Below, in pieces: positions 33,865 through 41,742 of a DNA stretch of 46,614 nt. The notes beneath the pieces were generated by a model. The model was not told where the DNA came from and made no database searches. It worked only from the letters and a program-made list of their open reading frames with translations. Origin of the DNA: Bacteroidota bacterium (GTDB lineage Bacteria > Bacteroidota > Ignavibacteria > Kapaibacteriales > UBA961). The stretch spans positions 1 to 46,614 of the forward strand of contig RGCF01000015.1 of NCBI GenBank assembly GCA_009919265.1. Reading direction: 5' to 3'. The position numbers and the translations under genes were made by a program. Position 1 is the first letter of the stretch, and each line of letters begins with the position of its first letter.

Positions 33865-33865
33865 A

Positions 33866-33897
33866 GGCGACTCCACCTTGCGTGGCGTCGCCTTTTT
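33866..33897 (+). terminator. rho-independent terminator
   Basis: GGCGAC/GTCGCC with an extended inner stem (CCAC/GTGG, one mismatch) followed by five T. Separates the upstream small genes from the PhoH unit. Confidence 0.8.
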
Positions 33898-33929
33898 CGT
33901 ATCAACTCTAGATAAAAATAAGGACTGTT

Positions 33930-34688
33930 ATGTCGAGAAGAAAACAAAATAATTTACAAATTGTCTCGAACTCTGAACCAAAGGTAACAATCGAAAAAAG
34001 TAAACTATGTAAAGTCAAATACGAAGATCTAACAACTATCCAACCAAAAACACACAACCAAAGATTATTTTTCGACCTTTATGATCAACAGTCCACCGCA
34101 ATACTTTTACATGGTGTAGCAGGTACAGGTAAAACTTTCATTTCAATGTATAAGGCACTAGAGGAGGTGCTAGATCCAGAAACAGAATTTGAGCGGTTAG
34201 TTGTCGTTCGCTCAGCAGTGCCATCAAGAGATATCGGACACCTTCCAGGTGACGAGAAGGAAAAAACAGAGGTTTATACTTTACCATACGTTGAGATATG
34301 CGAAGATCTATTCAACCATATTCAACCCTTCCAGCGTCTGCAGGAACAAAAGACCGTTCATTTCCTAATCACCTCGTTCGTGCGTGGTATCACTCTTGAT
34401 AATTCTATCATCATTGTCGACGAATGTCAGAATATGACTGACATGGAACTAAACTCTATCATGACAAGAATCGGTAAAAATTCCAAGATCATTTTCTGCG
34501 GAGACTTCCGTCAAACTGACCTATATAAAAAGAACGATATGTCGGGTCTGCAGAAGTTTATCGCAACTGCTGAATTAATGCCTTCGTTTAAAACAGTGGA
34601 GTTTTCTGTAAACGACATTGTAAGATCTAAACTTGTCAAAGAATATATCATGGCAAGATTAGAATACGAAGAAAGATACGTTGCATAA
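33930..34688 (+). CDS. phoH: PhoH-like P-loop ATPase
   Basis: 252 aa. Walker A GVAGTGKT at 62-69, Walker B IIIVDECQN at 160-167, with SAVPSRDIGHLPGD and FCGDFRQTDL of the PhoH family. PhoH-like ATPases/helicases are very frequent in marine T4-like phages; the biochemical role is debated (RNA metabolism or stress). Ribosome binding site AAGGA. Ends just before a promoter for the exonuclease. Confidence 0.9.
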   Translation: MSRRKQNNLQIVSNSEPKVTIEKSKLCKVKYEDLTTIQPKTHNQRLFFDLYDQQSTAILLHGVAGTGKTFISMYKALEEVLDPETEFERLVVVRSAVPSRDIGHLPGDEKEKTEVYTLPYVEICEDLFNHIQPFQRLQEQKTVHFLITSFVRGITLDNSIIIVDECQNMTDMELNSIMTRIGKNSKIIFCGDFRQTDLYKKNDMSGLQKFIATAELMPSFKTVEFSVNDIVRSKLVKEYIMARLEYEERYVA

Positions 34689-34696
34689 AAAAGGGC

Positions 34697-34725
34697 TTGA
34701 CATTTTTGCAATTTTATAGTATATT
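34697..34725 (+). promoter_or_regulatory. sigma70-like promoter P11
   Basis: TTGACA 34697-34702, 17-nt spacer, TATATT 34720-34725. The predicted transcription start falls on the ATGs at 34731 and 34734. Confidence 0.8.
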
Positions 34726-34730
34726 GGAAT

Positions 34731-35408
34731 ATGATGTTTAAAACGATCTATGAATATGAAGATTTCGCCCAATCGACCACGAATGAAGATGGTAGCAGAG
34801 TTTACGTTAATGCCTCTGGTGTAGCGTATCCCTCTGCTACCACTGTTCTCTCGGTTCTCTCTCGAGATGCTATTGCAGCATGGCGTAAGCGTGTTGGTGA
34901 TGAAGAAGCGAACAAGGTTTCCCGCAAGGCAACCACTCGTGGAACTAAAATTCACTCGCTGACCGAAGCATATCTTAAGAACGAAGATCTCGACGAGGCA
35001 TACGTTACCACCAAGGCATCGATGCTTGATATTGAAATGTTCAAGAAATTTAAGTTCGTTCTTGATGCTATCGGTGATATTCACTGTCAGGAACTTGCAC
35101 TCTACAGCGATCACCTCCGCATGGCAGGTCGCGTAGACTGTATTGCTGAGTTTGAGGGTCGTCGGGCAGTTATTGACTTTAAGACTGCCAACAAAGCAAA
35201 GAAGAAAGATCAGATCTCCTCTTACTTTATGCAAGCAGCAGCATATGCTATCATGTATGAAGAACGGACTGGAATTCCTGTTCCATGGTTGGTCATTCTT
35301 ATTGCAGTCGAAGACGATAATCCCCAGGTGTTTATCGAACGTCGAGATGATTGGACGAAGGAACTTCTCCGGACTCGCGACTACTTTGAGAATGGTTACT
35401 GGTCATGA
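34731..35408 (+). CDS. RecB-like PD-(D/E)XK exonuclease
   Basis: 225 aa. RecB/Cas4-type motifs: GTKIHSLTEAYL (His75), GRVDCIAEFEGRRAVIDFKTA (Asp136, Asp149, Lys151), then QAAAYA (Gln168, Tyr172). This is a complete active site for metal-dependent DNA cleavage, as in T4-like and marine phage exonucleases that process DNA ends in recombination or repair. The start is at or beside the predicted transcription start without a ribosome binding site (possible leaderless mRNA). Its TGA overlaps the next ATG. Confidence 0.85.
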   Translation: MMFKTIYEYEDFAQSTTNEDGSRVYVNASGVAYPSATTVLSVLSRDAIAAWRKRVGDEEANKVSRKATTRGTKIHSLTEAYLKNEDLDEAYVTTKASMLDIEMFKKFKFVLDAIGDIHCQELALYSDHLRMAGRVDCIAEFEGRRAVIDFKTANKAKKKDQISSYFMQAAAYAIMYEERTGIPVPWLVILIAVEDDNPQVFIERRDDWTKELLRTRDYFENGYWS

Positions 35409-35578
35409 GCGAACTTTCCGAGCAAAGATTAGCAATTTGCAAGGAATGTGAGTTTTATAAAGCACGGTTGTGTATGAAGTGCGGTTGTCTGATGCCAGCA
35501 AAGACTAAACTGAATCGTGCATCCTGCCCCATAGGAAAATGGGGTGCGGTAGGAAAAAAACTTCCTTGGGAAGCATAA
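35405..35578 (+). CDS. small zinc-ribbon-like protein (57 aa)
   Basis: ATG overlaps the exonuclease stop (ATGA). Cys spacing CKEC (residues 12-15), CMKCGC (24-29) and a late CPIGKW motif. Such small four-plus-Cys proteins ending CP(I/L)GKW are common in phages and probably bind zinc. The tmRNA promoter follows directly. Confidence 0.7.
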   Translation: MSELSEQRLAICKECEFYKARLCMKCGCLMPAKTKLNRASCPIGKWGAVGKKLPWEA

Positions 35579-35583
35579 ATCTC

Positions 35584-35612
35584 TTGACTTTTAAAGATCA
35601 GTATAGTATAAA
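35584..35612 (+). promoter_or_regulatory. sigma70-like promoter for the tmRNA
   Basis: TTGACT 35584-35589, 17-nt spacer, TATAAA 35607-35612. Predicted start about 35619, at the front of the acceptor piece. Confidence 0.7.
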
Positions 35613-35618
35613 TAGATT

Positions 35619-35965
35619 ATCAGTTGTTGACAGGCAACAATAAAGGCGGAAAGACGCGAGTGCAACTCTCGCCACCTCCACCATCTATAGTGCTGCTGGG
35701 TTCGACTCCCAAAGTATCTACGGGTTCGGCACTATAGTTGATGGGGGTGAACCAGGATCGATTTTCGTGTAATAGGGCGTCCGAGACTGATTGCTTGGCA
35801 AAGTTGCCACTAAACGTAAATGCAAACGATAATGACGTTGCCTTTGCAGGATATGCCCTAGCGGCATGATCCCATTGGGTTTTCTGGCGGTTTCCCTCGA
35901 AACAGAATAAACCGCCAACCGTTCTAAACTAGCGGTAGAACGAGTTGACATAGGGTTTTAGAACA
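35619..35965 (+). ncRNA. ssrA: circularly permuted two-piece tmRNA
   Basis: The 3' acceptor piece comes first: GACGCGAGTGCAACTCTCGC is a T-arm, followed by CACCTCCACCA ending at 35683 with CCA encoded. The 5' coding piece starts at GGGGGTGA (35743) and continues AACCAGGATCGA. GGGGGTG pairs perfectly (one G-U) with CACCTCC to close the acceptor stem. The segment between (35684-35742), which would be cut out, contains a CTATAGTGC/GCACTATAG stem. The tag frame lies at 35822-35869, and pseudoknot-like helices (GGCGGTTT/AAACCGCC; CGTTCTA/TAGAACG) follow. Such split tmRNAs are known in alphaproteobacteria and cyanobacteria. The outer ends are approximate. Confidence 0.9.
35822..35869 (+). other. 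tmRNA tag reading frame
   Basis: GCA resume codon at 35822, then codons for ANDNDVAFAGYALAA and TGA at 35867-35869. The ANDN start and ALAA end are typical of alphaproteobacterial tmRNA tags; the terminal LAA is the ClpXP recognition element. Confidence 0.9.
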
Positions 35966-35983
35966 ATAAATAAAAATATGAAT

Positions 35984-36029
35984 CCCGCGATGCCTTTTCT
36001 GGTGACAGCAAGCATCGCGGGTTTTTTTT
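35984..36029 (+). terminator. strong rho-independent terminator
   Basis: Ten-base-pair perfect stem CCCGCGATGC/GCATCGCGGG followed by eight T. Ends the tmRNA transcript. Confidence 0.9.
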
Positions 36030-36108
36030 GTCCATGCGTTTTTGTGGACGCAGTGTGGGGAGTCACTGTTTAATACCCTCTCAAGTTTAACAACTATTAG
36101 GAAATAAG

Positions 36109-36705
36109 ATGACTTCCTTTAACAAGAAGTTTTTCAAGTTTCTTTCGATTTTTACAGTATTAGGTTATAGCGTATATGGAATTCAATCATATGCTGAAAA
36201 TGCTATCGAAAGAGATGCAAGGGAATACTCCCTCGGCGTTGGAGAAGTAATCCAAGATATTAAAGAGGACGCAGAAAAAGAAAAAACTGCACTTCGTAAA
36301 ATTAGAAATCAAAATATACACTTAGCAAATAATCGCGAATTAAAATGCCTTGCTGATAACATCTATTATGAAGCAGGGAATCAGTCCACTAAGGGCAAAC
36401 TGGCAGTTGCTGCCGTAACCATTAATCGCGTAAAAAATCCACGTTTTCCCAAATCAGTTTGTTCTGTTGTCTATCAGCGAACACGTGGTACTTGCCAATT
36501 CTCATGGACCTGCATGAGAAAGTATACTCCAAACCCAGTAAGATATGCCGAGTCGAAGAAAGTTGCTGAAAAAGTATTGCTTTCTGGTGCAAACTACGGT
36601 ATATTCAATAATAACGTTTTATTCTACCATGCGGATTATGTAAATCCAGGTTGGAATCTAAGACGTGTTGCTAAAATCGGTGACCATATTTTTTATGCAG
36701 GATAA
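36109..36705 (+). CDS. SleB-type cell-wall hydrolase (endolysin candidate)
   Basis: 198 aa. An N-terminal hydrophobic helix (about 8-28) acts as signal or signal-anchor, then a charged coiled linker, then a Hydrolase_2/SleB domain (75-198): LADNIYYEAGNQS (catalytic Glu88), GKLAVAAVTINRVKNPRFPKSVCSVVYQ, CQFSW. This family cleaves peptidoglycan as a lytic transglycosylase or amidase. The export helix suggests a signal-anchor-release-type endolysin. AGGAAATAAG precedes ATG. It is separated from the holin-like pair at 14.7 kb, so lysis genes are scattered. Confidence 0.85.
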   Translation: MTSFNKKFFKFLSIFTVLGYSVYGIQSYAENAIERDAREYSLGVGEVIQDIKEDAEKEKTALRKIRNQNIHLANNRELKCLADNIYYEAGNQSTKGKLAVAAVTINRVKNPRFPKSVCSVVYQRTRGTCQFSWTCMRKYTPNPVRYAESKKVAEKVLLSGANYGIFNNNVLFYHADYVNPGWNLRRVAKIGDHIFYAG

Positions 36706-36725
36706 TACTTTTGGAAATGTTAATC

Positions 36726-36986
36726 ATGGATGAGACTCAAATCACAAATGAGTTTTTAATTACTAAAGAGTTTAAGACAGCGACAGAATTTTCTCAGTAT
36801 ATTGAGAAGCGTTCTACTACAAATAATATCCCTTGTATGGATATTCTTGTTGACTATTGTGTCAAGAAGGAAATTGAAATGGAATCTGTCGCTGTCTTGC
36901 TCACCTCTTCGTTGAAAGAGAAAATTAGAGCGGAAGCAGAAGAACTTAACCTCTTGAAGAGAAAGTCTGGCAAACTGCCAATCTAA
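36726..36986 (+). CDS. 33: gp33-like late-transcription accessory protein
   Basis: 86 aa from ATG 36726 (an ATG at 36711 is the alternative). The helical sequence (EFSQYIEKR, DILVDYCVKKEIEMESVAVLL, KEKIRAEAEELNLLKRKSGKLPI) matches the pattern of gp33 in T4-like marine phages. gp33 links RNA polymerase to the sliding clamp for late transcription, which fits the TATAAATA motifs here. Order 33-59-32 is the T4 order. Its stop overlaps the gp59 ATG. Confidence 0.8.
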   Translation: MDETQITNEFLITKEFKTATEFSQYIEKRSTTNNIPCMDILVDYCVKKEIEMESVAVLLTSSLKEKIRAEAEELNLLKRKSGKLPI

Positions 36987-37585
36987 TGGATGCATATGAC
37001 GTATATCGTCTATACATGGCAATAAAATTGCACTTCACTACAGAATCATACGATATCTCCAAGACAAAAGGGAGAGTAAAGGATTGCAGAAATTCTTTCC
37101 TCAAGCGCAAAGATATTATGGCGTTTAGAAAACTTGGAGAGAGATACTCGCAGCGAGAGATCATAGATTTTCTTGTTGCAAACTTTACACGTGGTGACAA
37201 GTATGGTGGGGTGTATGACGCCGAAGCAGAAGAAGCGTATGAAGATTGGAAGATCCGTCAACAAAAACTCTCATACGTGTTCAAGCAAGACGTGAATAAC
37301 ATTTTACTACACGCAGAAAAAAACGTGGAAGATCCATTCGTTGCGAACGAGGGGAAACATCCACTGATTGTTAGACTGTATCTCGGAGGAAAAATTTCAC
37401 TCGAGACAGTAATTATCCTTGACAAATTGTTCAATTTTAGGTATAGTAATGATACTATCCTTCAGTATGACTTTATGTGGAAGGATATATCCCTGCTGAT
37501 CGAAAAGTATAGAATCTTTGTCAAGATCGATAAAGAAAAATACTTGCAACTATGGAATAAGGAGAAGGGCGAAGTGGTTTACTAA
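36986..37585 (+). CDS. 59: gp59-like helicase loader
   Basis: 199 aa beginning MDAYDVYRLYMAIKLHFTT, SYDISKTKGRV, the N-terminal signature of T4 gp59, which loads the gp41 helicase onto gp32-coated DNA. The remainder is helical and charged, as in gp59. Located directly before gp32, as in T4. An internal promoter lies in its 3' part. Confidence 0.85.
   Translation: MDAYDVYRLYMAIKLHFTTESYDISKTKGRVKDCRNSFLKRKDIMAFRKLGERYSQREIIDFLVANFTRGDKYGGVYDAEAEEAYEDWKIRQQKLSYVFKQDVNNILLHAEKNVEDPFVANEGKHPLIVRLYLGGKISLETVIILDKLFNFRYSNDTILQYDFMWKDISLLIEKYRIFVKIDKEKYLQLWNKEKGEVVY
37419..37447 (+). promoter_or_regulatory. internal sigma70-like promoter within gp59
   Basis: TTGACA 37419-37424, 17-nt spacer, TATAGT 37442-37447. 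Could give gp32 and the 53-aa gene expression independent of gp33-gp59. Confidence 0.6.
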
Positions 37586-37747
37586 ATGGGTAAGTCGCGC
37601 AGTAATTATTGGGACGAACCTCGCGTAAAGGAAGTCCGCAAGGGTGTTGATAAATCAAACAAGCACCGCAAAAACCTGTATAAATACTCTAGTAGTCGTG
37701 ATGAAGATGACGATTACGATGATTATGATACAAATCGCAAATATTAA
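37586..37747 (+). CDS. small charged protein (53 aa)
   Basis: ATG directly after the gp59 stop (TAA-ATG). Basic N-terminal half (GKSRSNYWDEPRVKEVRKGV, KHRKNLYKY) and an acidic C-terminal half (DEDDDYDDYD), an unstructured polyampholyte. Similar small proteins sit between gp59 and gp32 in related phages by memory. Role unknown. Confidence 0.6.
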   Translation: MGKSRSNYWDEPRVKEVRKGVDKSNKHRKNLYKYSSSRDEDDDYDDYDTNRKY

Positions 37748-37776
37748 CATACAACGCATATATAAAGGAAAAAGAT

Positions 37777-38703
37777 ATGTCTTTTAATTCACTTTCTGAT
37801 CTCCGCAAGAATCGCGGAAATTTCGACTCACTCATGAAGGCAGTTGAGTCAATCGCAAATCCCTCAAACGAAAAGCGTGGCGATGATGATCGCTTCTGGA
37901 AACCGACTGTCGATAAGGCAGGTAACGGTCAGGCAGTGCTTCGTTTTCTCCCTGCTCCTGCGGGTGAAGAACTTCCTTGGGTTCGTATCTGGGATCATGG
38001 TTTCCAGGGTCCAACTGGTAAGTGGTATATCGAAAATTCGCTGACCACTCTCAACAAGCCCGACCCTGTCGCCGAACTTAACTCGGAACTGTGGAACTCT
38101 GGCATCGAAGCGAATAAGGATATCGCTCGTAAGCAGAAGCGTCGCCTTTCTTACATCTCAAACGTGCTGGTCGTTCGCGACCCTGCCAATCCTGAGAATG
38201 AAGGTAAGGTCTTCCTCTACAAGTATGGTAAGAAGATCTTTGACAAGATCAAGGACGTAATGCAACCCACGTTCGAAGATGAACAACCAGTGAATCCGTT
38301 TGACCTCTGGGAAGGTGCTAACTTCAAGTTGCGCATTCGTCAGGTTGAAGGTTATCGTAACTACGACAAGTCGGAATTTGATGGTCCGTCGCCTCTGTCG
38401 AATGATGATGCAGAACTTGAGCGTACTTGGAATAACACCCATTCGCTCGCAGCATTCCTCGACCCTGCCAACTTCAAGTCTTATGACGAACTGAAGGCAA
38501 AGTTGAATGCAGTCCTGACTGGTGGTTCACGTGTTGCAACTGCTGAGAAGGTTTCGCCTCTTGATGCAGAGGACGAACTGTTCGTTGAAACTAAGATGAA
38601 GTCGGCACCTGCTGCTCGTAAGGTTGAGGATGATACTCCACCTTGGAACGAAGACAGCGATGATGATACGATGAGTTATTTCTCAAGTCTCGCCGACGAC
38701 TAA
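37777..38703 (+). CDS. 32: gp32-like single-stranded DNA-binding protein
   Basis: 308 aa. Begins MSFNSLSDLRKNRGNFDSLM (the cooperativity tail), OB-fold core with AVLRFLPAP, WYIENSLTTLNKPDPVAELN and FKLRIRQVEGYRNYDKSEF, and an acidic C-terminal tail (DDTPPWNEDSDDDTM..ADD) used for protein contacts. There is no cysteine at all, so the zinc site of T4 gp32 is absent, as may hold for marine relatives. AAGGAA site before ATG. Followed by a terminator. Confidence 0.92.
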   Translation: MSFNSLSDLRKNRGNFDSLMKAVESIANPSNEKRGDDDRFWKPTVDKAGNGQAVLRFLPAPAGEELPWVRIWDHGFQGPTGKWYIENSLTTLNKPDPVAELNSELWNSGIEANKDIARKQKRRLSYISNVLVVRDPANPENEGKVFLYKYGKKIFDKIKDVMQPTFEDEQPVNPFDLWEGANFKLRIRQVEGYRNYDKSEFDGPSPLSNDDAELERTWNNTHSLAAFLDPANFKSYDELKAKLNAVLTGGSRVATAEKVSPLDAEDELFVETKMKSAPAARKVEDDTPPWNEDSDDDTMSYFSSLADD

Positions 38704-38708
38704 AAAAG

Positions 38709-38739
38709 AAAAGAGGGGATTTCGGTCCCCTCTTTTTTT
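38709..38739 (+). terminator. bidirectional terminator after gp32
   Basis: AAAAGAGGGGA/TCCCCTCTTTT stem with a TTTCGG loop and T-runs on both strands. It serves the convergent gp32 (plus) and tape-measure (minus) genes; the minus stop codon touches it. Confidence 0.85.
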
Positions 38740-40873
38740 ATCCCCCTGCTCTTTTTTGCTGGAATCTCAACCAACTTGGTTCGTCAGTTCGGACGTTTCT
38801 TACTCCACCTGGAGCAGTAATATTTGGTCCAGAATTTCCTTGTCCGCCACCCTGATTAATTACTGTCGGAGGTGGAACATTGATTTTCATTTTTTCCTTG
38901 GTAGCAGAAGTTCCTGCTTCAATTAAGGCACCATCTACGTTTCTGCCAGTTTCAGTTTTTGCTGTTGCTTTCTTGCTGGTTTCTTTTAGATTCTCACCAG
39001 AATTATTTTGTTTTGCTGCAACCTGTCCAGTTTTTCCAGAAGAATTGACCGCAGACTTTTCTTGCTTTACTTTTTCAATTTCTGCTTTCTTCTTCGGAGC
39101 AGTAACTACGATTTCTTCCGCTTCAACTGACGGAGGGTTCTTTGTTTGTTTTGTTTTATCGACTTCTGCTTTTTTCTTCGGAGCAGTAACTACGATTTCA
39201 TCCGCCTCTACTGGTGGAGGAGTTGTTACTTGTTTTGCTGGTGTTTTTGGAGTTACTTTAGCATCAGTTTTTTTCTTATCTTTTTCAACTGCTGCAGTTT
39301 TTTTCTCAACCTTTTTACTACCATCAGGATTGTGAGTTTCGACATATTGTCTTGCTCGTTCAGCAGCACCACCTCTGTTATTGGCGCCATATCCATCTGC
39401 AACATTTTTATAATATTCTGGAAGATCTTTATATTTACCTGCAGGTTTTCCATTGATGAAAAACCCGTCCAAATTATTTCCAGTTAGACCAAACTTAGCA
39501 GTCCCCTCTTCCTGTTTTTTTCTTGCTTCAACGTTGGTGGATTTAATAAATTTATCTGTACCATAAAGGATAGCACCTGTTGCTGCAACTGCACCAGCAG
39601 CACCCGCGACAACCGATCCGCTGATGCCACCAACTAGTTCGGCGGCACCACTCACTGCCCTGCTACCTAATTGTAATGCTCTTCCACCGAAACCTCTTAC
39701 TGCATTTAATCCTCTGCCACCCAATTGCAGCGCTCTACTACCAAGCGATCTTGCGCCACCCAATGCTCTACTACCAAACGACCTTACGCCTCGTAGTGCT
39801 CGACCTGCACGCATTCTGAGAAGTCTACCTCTCGCGCGAAGTCTTAGACCTCTCGATGGTTTTGCTCCACCTCCGCCAGATCCTCCACCCATATCCAATA
39901 AATCTTCAATACCAAAACCGCTACCGCCGCCACCGCTGCCGCCGATTGATCCTAGTGTGTTGATTTTCTCAGAGATTTGCTTTACTTCACCTAAAATTTT
40001 TTCTAAAGTATCTGCAGTATCTTTGGTGTTTTTTTCTATAATGCCACTGGTTTCAGAAGTCTTTTGTGCTGCTTCTATCATGGCATCTTTAGAAATTCCA
40101 GCAGAATCTTCTTGCTGTTCGCTTGCGGTTTCTGTTCCGCCTTTATCTTTTTTATCTGATTTATCTTCTTTGGATTTATCAAGAAGTTCTTCAATTGTTT
40201 TCTTGAACATATCTGCAAGGGATTCAGTTTTATCTTCCCCTACAGAAGTTTCTAATTTTTGTAACTCGCGATTACGTTTCTCTTCATCGGTTGTGAATAC
40301 TCTATCTGCAAAACTGCCCTCTTGCATGGCAGCTCTGGCACCCTTTTTAAATTCAGACTTGGTATCTGTCCAGAAATTTTTGATTTTACCAAGTCCAGAA
40401 GTTTTTTCTTTTGGTTTAGTCGGATCAAAATTTCCACCAGATATTTCTCGTTTCAGGCGATTTTTGAAAGTATCATGCTCGCCAGATAAAGTTATGCCTT
40501 TTGCTTTAAACAATTCTTGTTTTGCTTGATCTTGCATTCCCTGACCGATTTGTTGCAGTCTGGGATTATTGCTTTCAAGCATTTTATCTGCCATACCAAC
40601 AATTTTAGCAATTGCTTTTTCGAATTCTTGAATATTTTTTGTTTGCAGTTTAGTAATTTCTGCAACCATATTTTTAACTAGATCTCGTTGATCATCATCT
40701 ATTTCATTAACTAATGTCAGGGCAACACTGTCAAAATGCTTAACAAATGTTTGGATCATTGATTTTGTAGAATCAGGATTTGCAGCAGTGGCGGAACCAG
40801 GATTTACTGCAGCAGCAATCCTAGAAAGTTGATTTTCTTTTCCGATACCCTTGATAGATTGTTGTTTTTCCAT
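38738..40873 (-). CDS. probable tape-measure protein (711 aa)
   Basis: Start set at ATG 40873, coupled (TAATG) to the gp26-extension frame; a GTG at 40942 would give 734 aa. Long helical N-terminal part, Gly/Arg-rich middle with repeated GSRALQLG-like units (about 350-430), a hydrophobic Gly/Ala stretch (GGISGSVVAGAAGAVAATGAILYG), then a low-complexity Lys/Pro region with a tandem 28-residue repeat containing EIVVTAPKKK twice. Length and place just after the chaperone pair fit a tape measure; no gp29 sequence similarity was claimed. Also possible: another baseplate/virion protein. Confidence 0.6.
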   Translation of the reverse strand: MEKQQSIKGIGKENQLSRIAAAVNPGSATAANPDSTKSMIQTFVKHFDSVALTLVNEIDDDQRDLVKNMVAEITKLQTKNIQEFEKAIAKIVGMADKMLESNNPRLQQIGQGMQDQAKQELFKAKGITLSGEHDTFKNRLKREISGGNFDPTKPKEKTSGLGKIKNFWTDTKSEFKKGARAAMQEGSFADRVFTTDEEKRNRELQKLETSVGEDKTESLADMFKKTIEELLDKSKEDKSDKKDKGGTETASEQQEDSAGISKDAMIEAAQKTSETSGIIEKNTKDTADTLEKILGEVKQISEKINTLGSIGGSGGGGSGFGIEDLLDMGGGSGGGGAKPSRGLRLRARGRLLRMRAGRALRGVRSFGSRALGGARSLGSRALQLGGRGLNAVRGFGGRALQLGSRAVSGAAELVGGISGSVVAGAAGAVAATGAILYGTDKFIKSTNVEARKKQEEGTAKFGLTGNNLDGFFINGKPAGKYKDLPEYYKNVADGYGANNRGGAAERARQYVETHNPDGSKKVEKKTAAVEKDKKKTDAKVTPKTPAKQVTTPPPVEADEIVVTAPKKKAEVDKTKQTKNPPSVEAEEIVVTAPKKKAEIEKVKQEKSAVNSSGKTGQVAAKQNNSGENLKETSKKATAKTETGRNVDGALIEAGTSATKEKMKINVPPPTVINQGGGQGNSGPNITAPGGVRNVRTDEPSWLRFQQKRAGG

Positions 40874-41019
40874 TAATCCTGGTTCTCTGCTTTCTTTTTG
40901 AGATGCGTAATTAGCATCCCGATGTATACTTCCCTTTCCCACGGTATCATATTTTCTAATTCGGTTAGACTATATTTATGCTCATGCATCAAAATGAAAT
41001 TTACTTTATAGAAATTCAT
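40873..41019 (-). CDS. gp26 frameshift extension (48 codons)
   Basis: Open frame MNFYKVNFILMHEHKYSLTE, LENMIPWEREVYIGMLITHL, ending KKKAENQD. The LTELENMIPWERE pattern is typical of the C-terminal extension of tail-assembly chaperones. The ATG has no ribosome binding site; it is probably translated by a -1 frameshift from gp26 at 41049-41055, giving a 284-aa fusion. The stop overlaps the tape-measure start. Confidence 0.7.
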   Translation of the reverse strand: MNFYKVNFILMHEHKYSLTELENMIPWEREVYIGMLITHLKKKAENQD

Positions 41020-41039
41020 TAGGTTATCATGAGAAAGGG

Positions 41040-41726
41040 TTATCCGAAAAAATTTTCTACGCCATCAATGACCACCGTGTTTTCTGCTTGGCATTTAGGG
41101 CAAGTATATTCGATATTGTGGAACATCTTTGGTGCAGTAATGAAAAATTCAACAATCTTTTCAAACTGGTCGCTGGTAAGTTTGTCAACATAATCTTCCA
41201 TTTCTTCTGTTGTATAATCAGAAGAATCATGAATTTCATCCTGCGTAAAGATTTTATCTACACACGATACCACTAAATCAAATATTGGCATATCTTCATT
41301 TGCTAAAATATCTGATGTTGGATATTTCATGATAACACCAATATCATCAGTAATCATGATCTTATTGGTATGTTCGGGGGAAATGTTTAACTTTATATCA
41401 TCTAGATTTAAAGTAGTGGGAGTTTTATGACCGCATTCCCCGCAAATCAGATTGAATTCGGACTCGTTACCAATCGATTGAGATCTCAATTTAATAAAAA
41501 TACTTTGTAGATCAAAGAATGGTAGTTTTTCTGCCTCAATCTTTCCATTCGAACAAGAATTGATTACTTGTTGCATTGCGCGAATCATATTCTCTTTGTC
41601 ACCAGACTCGGATGCCATGATCAGCAGTTTTTCTTCCTTCACCAAGAAGGGTCTCATTTCAACAGTTTCCTTGGTTGAATATACTTCAACGTCAAAAGTA
41701 GGAACTGCTATTGTAGGTAATGCCAT
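41040..41726 (-). CDS. 26: gp26-like T4 baseplate/tail-assembly protein
   Basis: 228 aa, a T4_baseplate family protein by its pattern: IAVPTFDVEVYSTKETVEMRPFLVKEEKLLIMA, then SCSNGKI, LPFFDLQSIFIKLRSQSIG. Two CxxC pairs (Cys95/98 and Cys209/212) can form a zinc ribbon. In T4 gp26 is needed for hub assembly; like lambda gpG it sits next to a frameshifted extension and the tape-measure gene. The GAA AAT TTT TTC end holds the slip site. ATG has GGAG upstream. Confidence 0.85.
   Translation of the reverse strand: MALPTIAVPTFDVEVYSTKETVEMRPFLVKEEKLLIMASESGDKENMIRAMQQVINSCSNGKIEAEKLPFFDLQSIFIKLRSQSIGNESEFNLICGECGHKTPTTLNLDDIKLNISPEHTNKIMITDDIGVIMKYPTSDILANEDMPIFDLVVSCVDKIFTQDEIHDSSDYTTEEMEDYVDKLTSDQFEKIVEFFITAPKMFHNIEYTCPKCQAENTVVIDGVENFFG
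41049..41055 (-). promoter_or_regulatory. predicted -1 ribosomal frameshift site
   Basis: A AAT TTT in the gp26 zero frame (minus strand), an X XXY YYZ slippery heptamer four codons before the stop. After a -1 slip, the frame stays open to 40873. No clear downstream pseudoknot is visible. Confidence 0.65.
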
Positions 41727-41742
41727 AATTTACTCCATTAAA

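Noticed and set aside
35640-35683. Possible ordinary tRNA ending in CCA
   Set aside because: No anticodon arm; it is the acceptor half of the tmRNA and pairs with the coding piece.
39624-40529. 301-codon plus-strand ORF
   Set aside because: It is the antisense of the Gly/Arg-rich tape-measure region, Pro/Ser/Leu-rich, with no ribosome binding site; a shadow frame.
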